From the NCBI GenBank assembly GCA_030668905.1, contig DAOVEQ010000083.1, positions 1-5,398 of the forward strand: a DNA stretch of 5,398 nt, given 5' to 3'. Of this stretch, positions 4,952 through 5,398 are shown piece by piece; position 1 is the stretch's first letter; each line of letters begins with the position of its first letter. Below the pieces are notes generated by a model. That model worked only from the letters and a program-made list of their open reading frames with translations, was not told the origin of the DNA and made no database searches. This DNA comes from Thermococci archaeon. Lineage in GTDB: Archaea > Methanobacteriota_B > Thermococci > Methanofastidiosales > B48-G16. The position numbers were made by a program, and so were the translations under genes.

Positions 4952-5398
4952 ATGATAGTTCTACCTGCAAAAATAATCTTATTTGCCATATTTGGAGCTT
5001 TTTTAACGGGAATAGCATGTTCCTTAGTTGGGTCTTTTGTTGTCAGGATGAATCTATCTTCCCTAGGATTCTGTATGTCCCATGCTGCCTTTGCAGGTGC
5101 TGCATTAGGGTTACTTCTTTCTTTCAATCCACTGGTGATGGCAATAATATTCTCGGTACTTGTTGCCTTTATTCTCGGGCCTATAGCAGAAAAGGCAAAG
5201 TTAGACACAAATGTTGTGATAGGGATACTTTTTTCTTTGACAATTTCTCTCGGTCTTATTTTCCTGAGCTTTTCTCCAGGAACAGCAATGAGCTCTACAG
5301 CTTTGAGCATATTATGGGGGAGTATTCTTGGAATTACACTTAACGATATTTTAAGGCTTACAATAATAACATTTTCTATAATTCTCATAATTGTACTT
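4952..5398 (+). CDS. ABC-3 family metal permease (ZnuB/MntC-like), partial
   Basis: The frame is open from ATG 4952 to the right edge, giving 149 of an expected 260-280 residues. Helices lie at about 6-31, 45-57, 60-78, 87-107, 115-129 and 133-149. The family signature is clear: SLVGSFVVRMNLSSLGFCMSHAAFAGAALG (24-53), with the SHAAFAG segment near the conserved metal-path region. It is the membrane channel for the ATPase encoded just upstream; ABC-3 transporters work with a cluster A-I substrate-binding protein, which is not in view. The likely substrate is a divalent metal such as Zn, Mn or Fe by family, with Ni raised by the NikR context. The protein starts close to its first helix, without a long N-terminal extension. 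Family assignment is firm; the metal is open. Confidence 0.9.
   Translation, partial: MIVLPAKIILFAIFGAFLTGIACSLVGSFVVRMNLSSLGFCMSHAAFAGAALGLLLSFNPLVMAIIFSVLVAFILGPIAEKAKLDTNVVIGILFSLTISLGLIFLSFSPGTAMSSTALSILWGSILGITLNDILRLTIITFSIILIIVL

Noticed and set aside
1..5398. CRISPR array, tRNA, rRNA, insertion sequence or toxin-antitoxin pair
   Set aside because: No regularly spaced repeats, tRNA-like cloverleaf, transposase motifs or paired small toxin/antitoxin genes were seen on either strand. The ribbon-helix-helix protein is NikR, not an antitoxin, because it carries the Ni-binding domain.

Overview
The window looks like chromosomal DNA of a euryarchaeon, possibly methanogen-related or thermophilic. 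The evidence is TATA-like box A elements about 26 bp upstream of starts, very short or absent leaders, GGTGAT-type ribosome binding sites, heavy use of ATA (Ile) and AGA/AGG (Arg), and archaeal families (FmdE, NikR, COG1361-type secreted proteins, DUF429). The species cannot be named from the sequence.

Left part, minus strand: a secreted, repeat-built S-layer/COG1361-like protein starts at 1082 and runs off the left edge. Its promoter is enclosed by a perfect 11-bp inverted repeat. Upstream of it, on the same strand (1176-2255), lies a GNAT acetyltransferase domain fused to a multi-pass membrane domain. That membrane domain resembles the site-2 protease (M50) fold but lacks the HExxH zinc motif. 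This gene is clearly richer in GC and CGN arginine codons than its neighbours and was probably acquired from elsewhere.

Middle, plus strand: a DUF429 (RNase H-fold) protein (2405-2872) and a small two-helix membrane protein of unknown function (2917-3249), followed by about 140 bp of noncoding DNA with two small inverted repeats.

Right part: a nickel-responsive regulator NikR (3393-3800, minus) is divergent from a metal-handling operon (plus). The operon holds a short FmdE-domain protein (3885-4286), an ABC ATPase of the Zn/Mn (ABC-3) class overlapping it by 23 nt (4264-4950), and the matching ABC-3 permease (4952 to the window end). A substrate-binding protein is expected but not in view. 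NikR keeps all four Ni ligands. An inverted repeat whose half-sites lie 22 bp centre to centre, the spacing of the E. coli NikR operator, spans the nikR TATA box and start. The simplest reading is a NikR-controlled metal uptake module in which FmdE serves as a metal-binding accessory; that role is inference.
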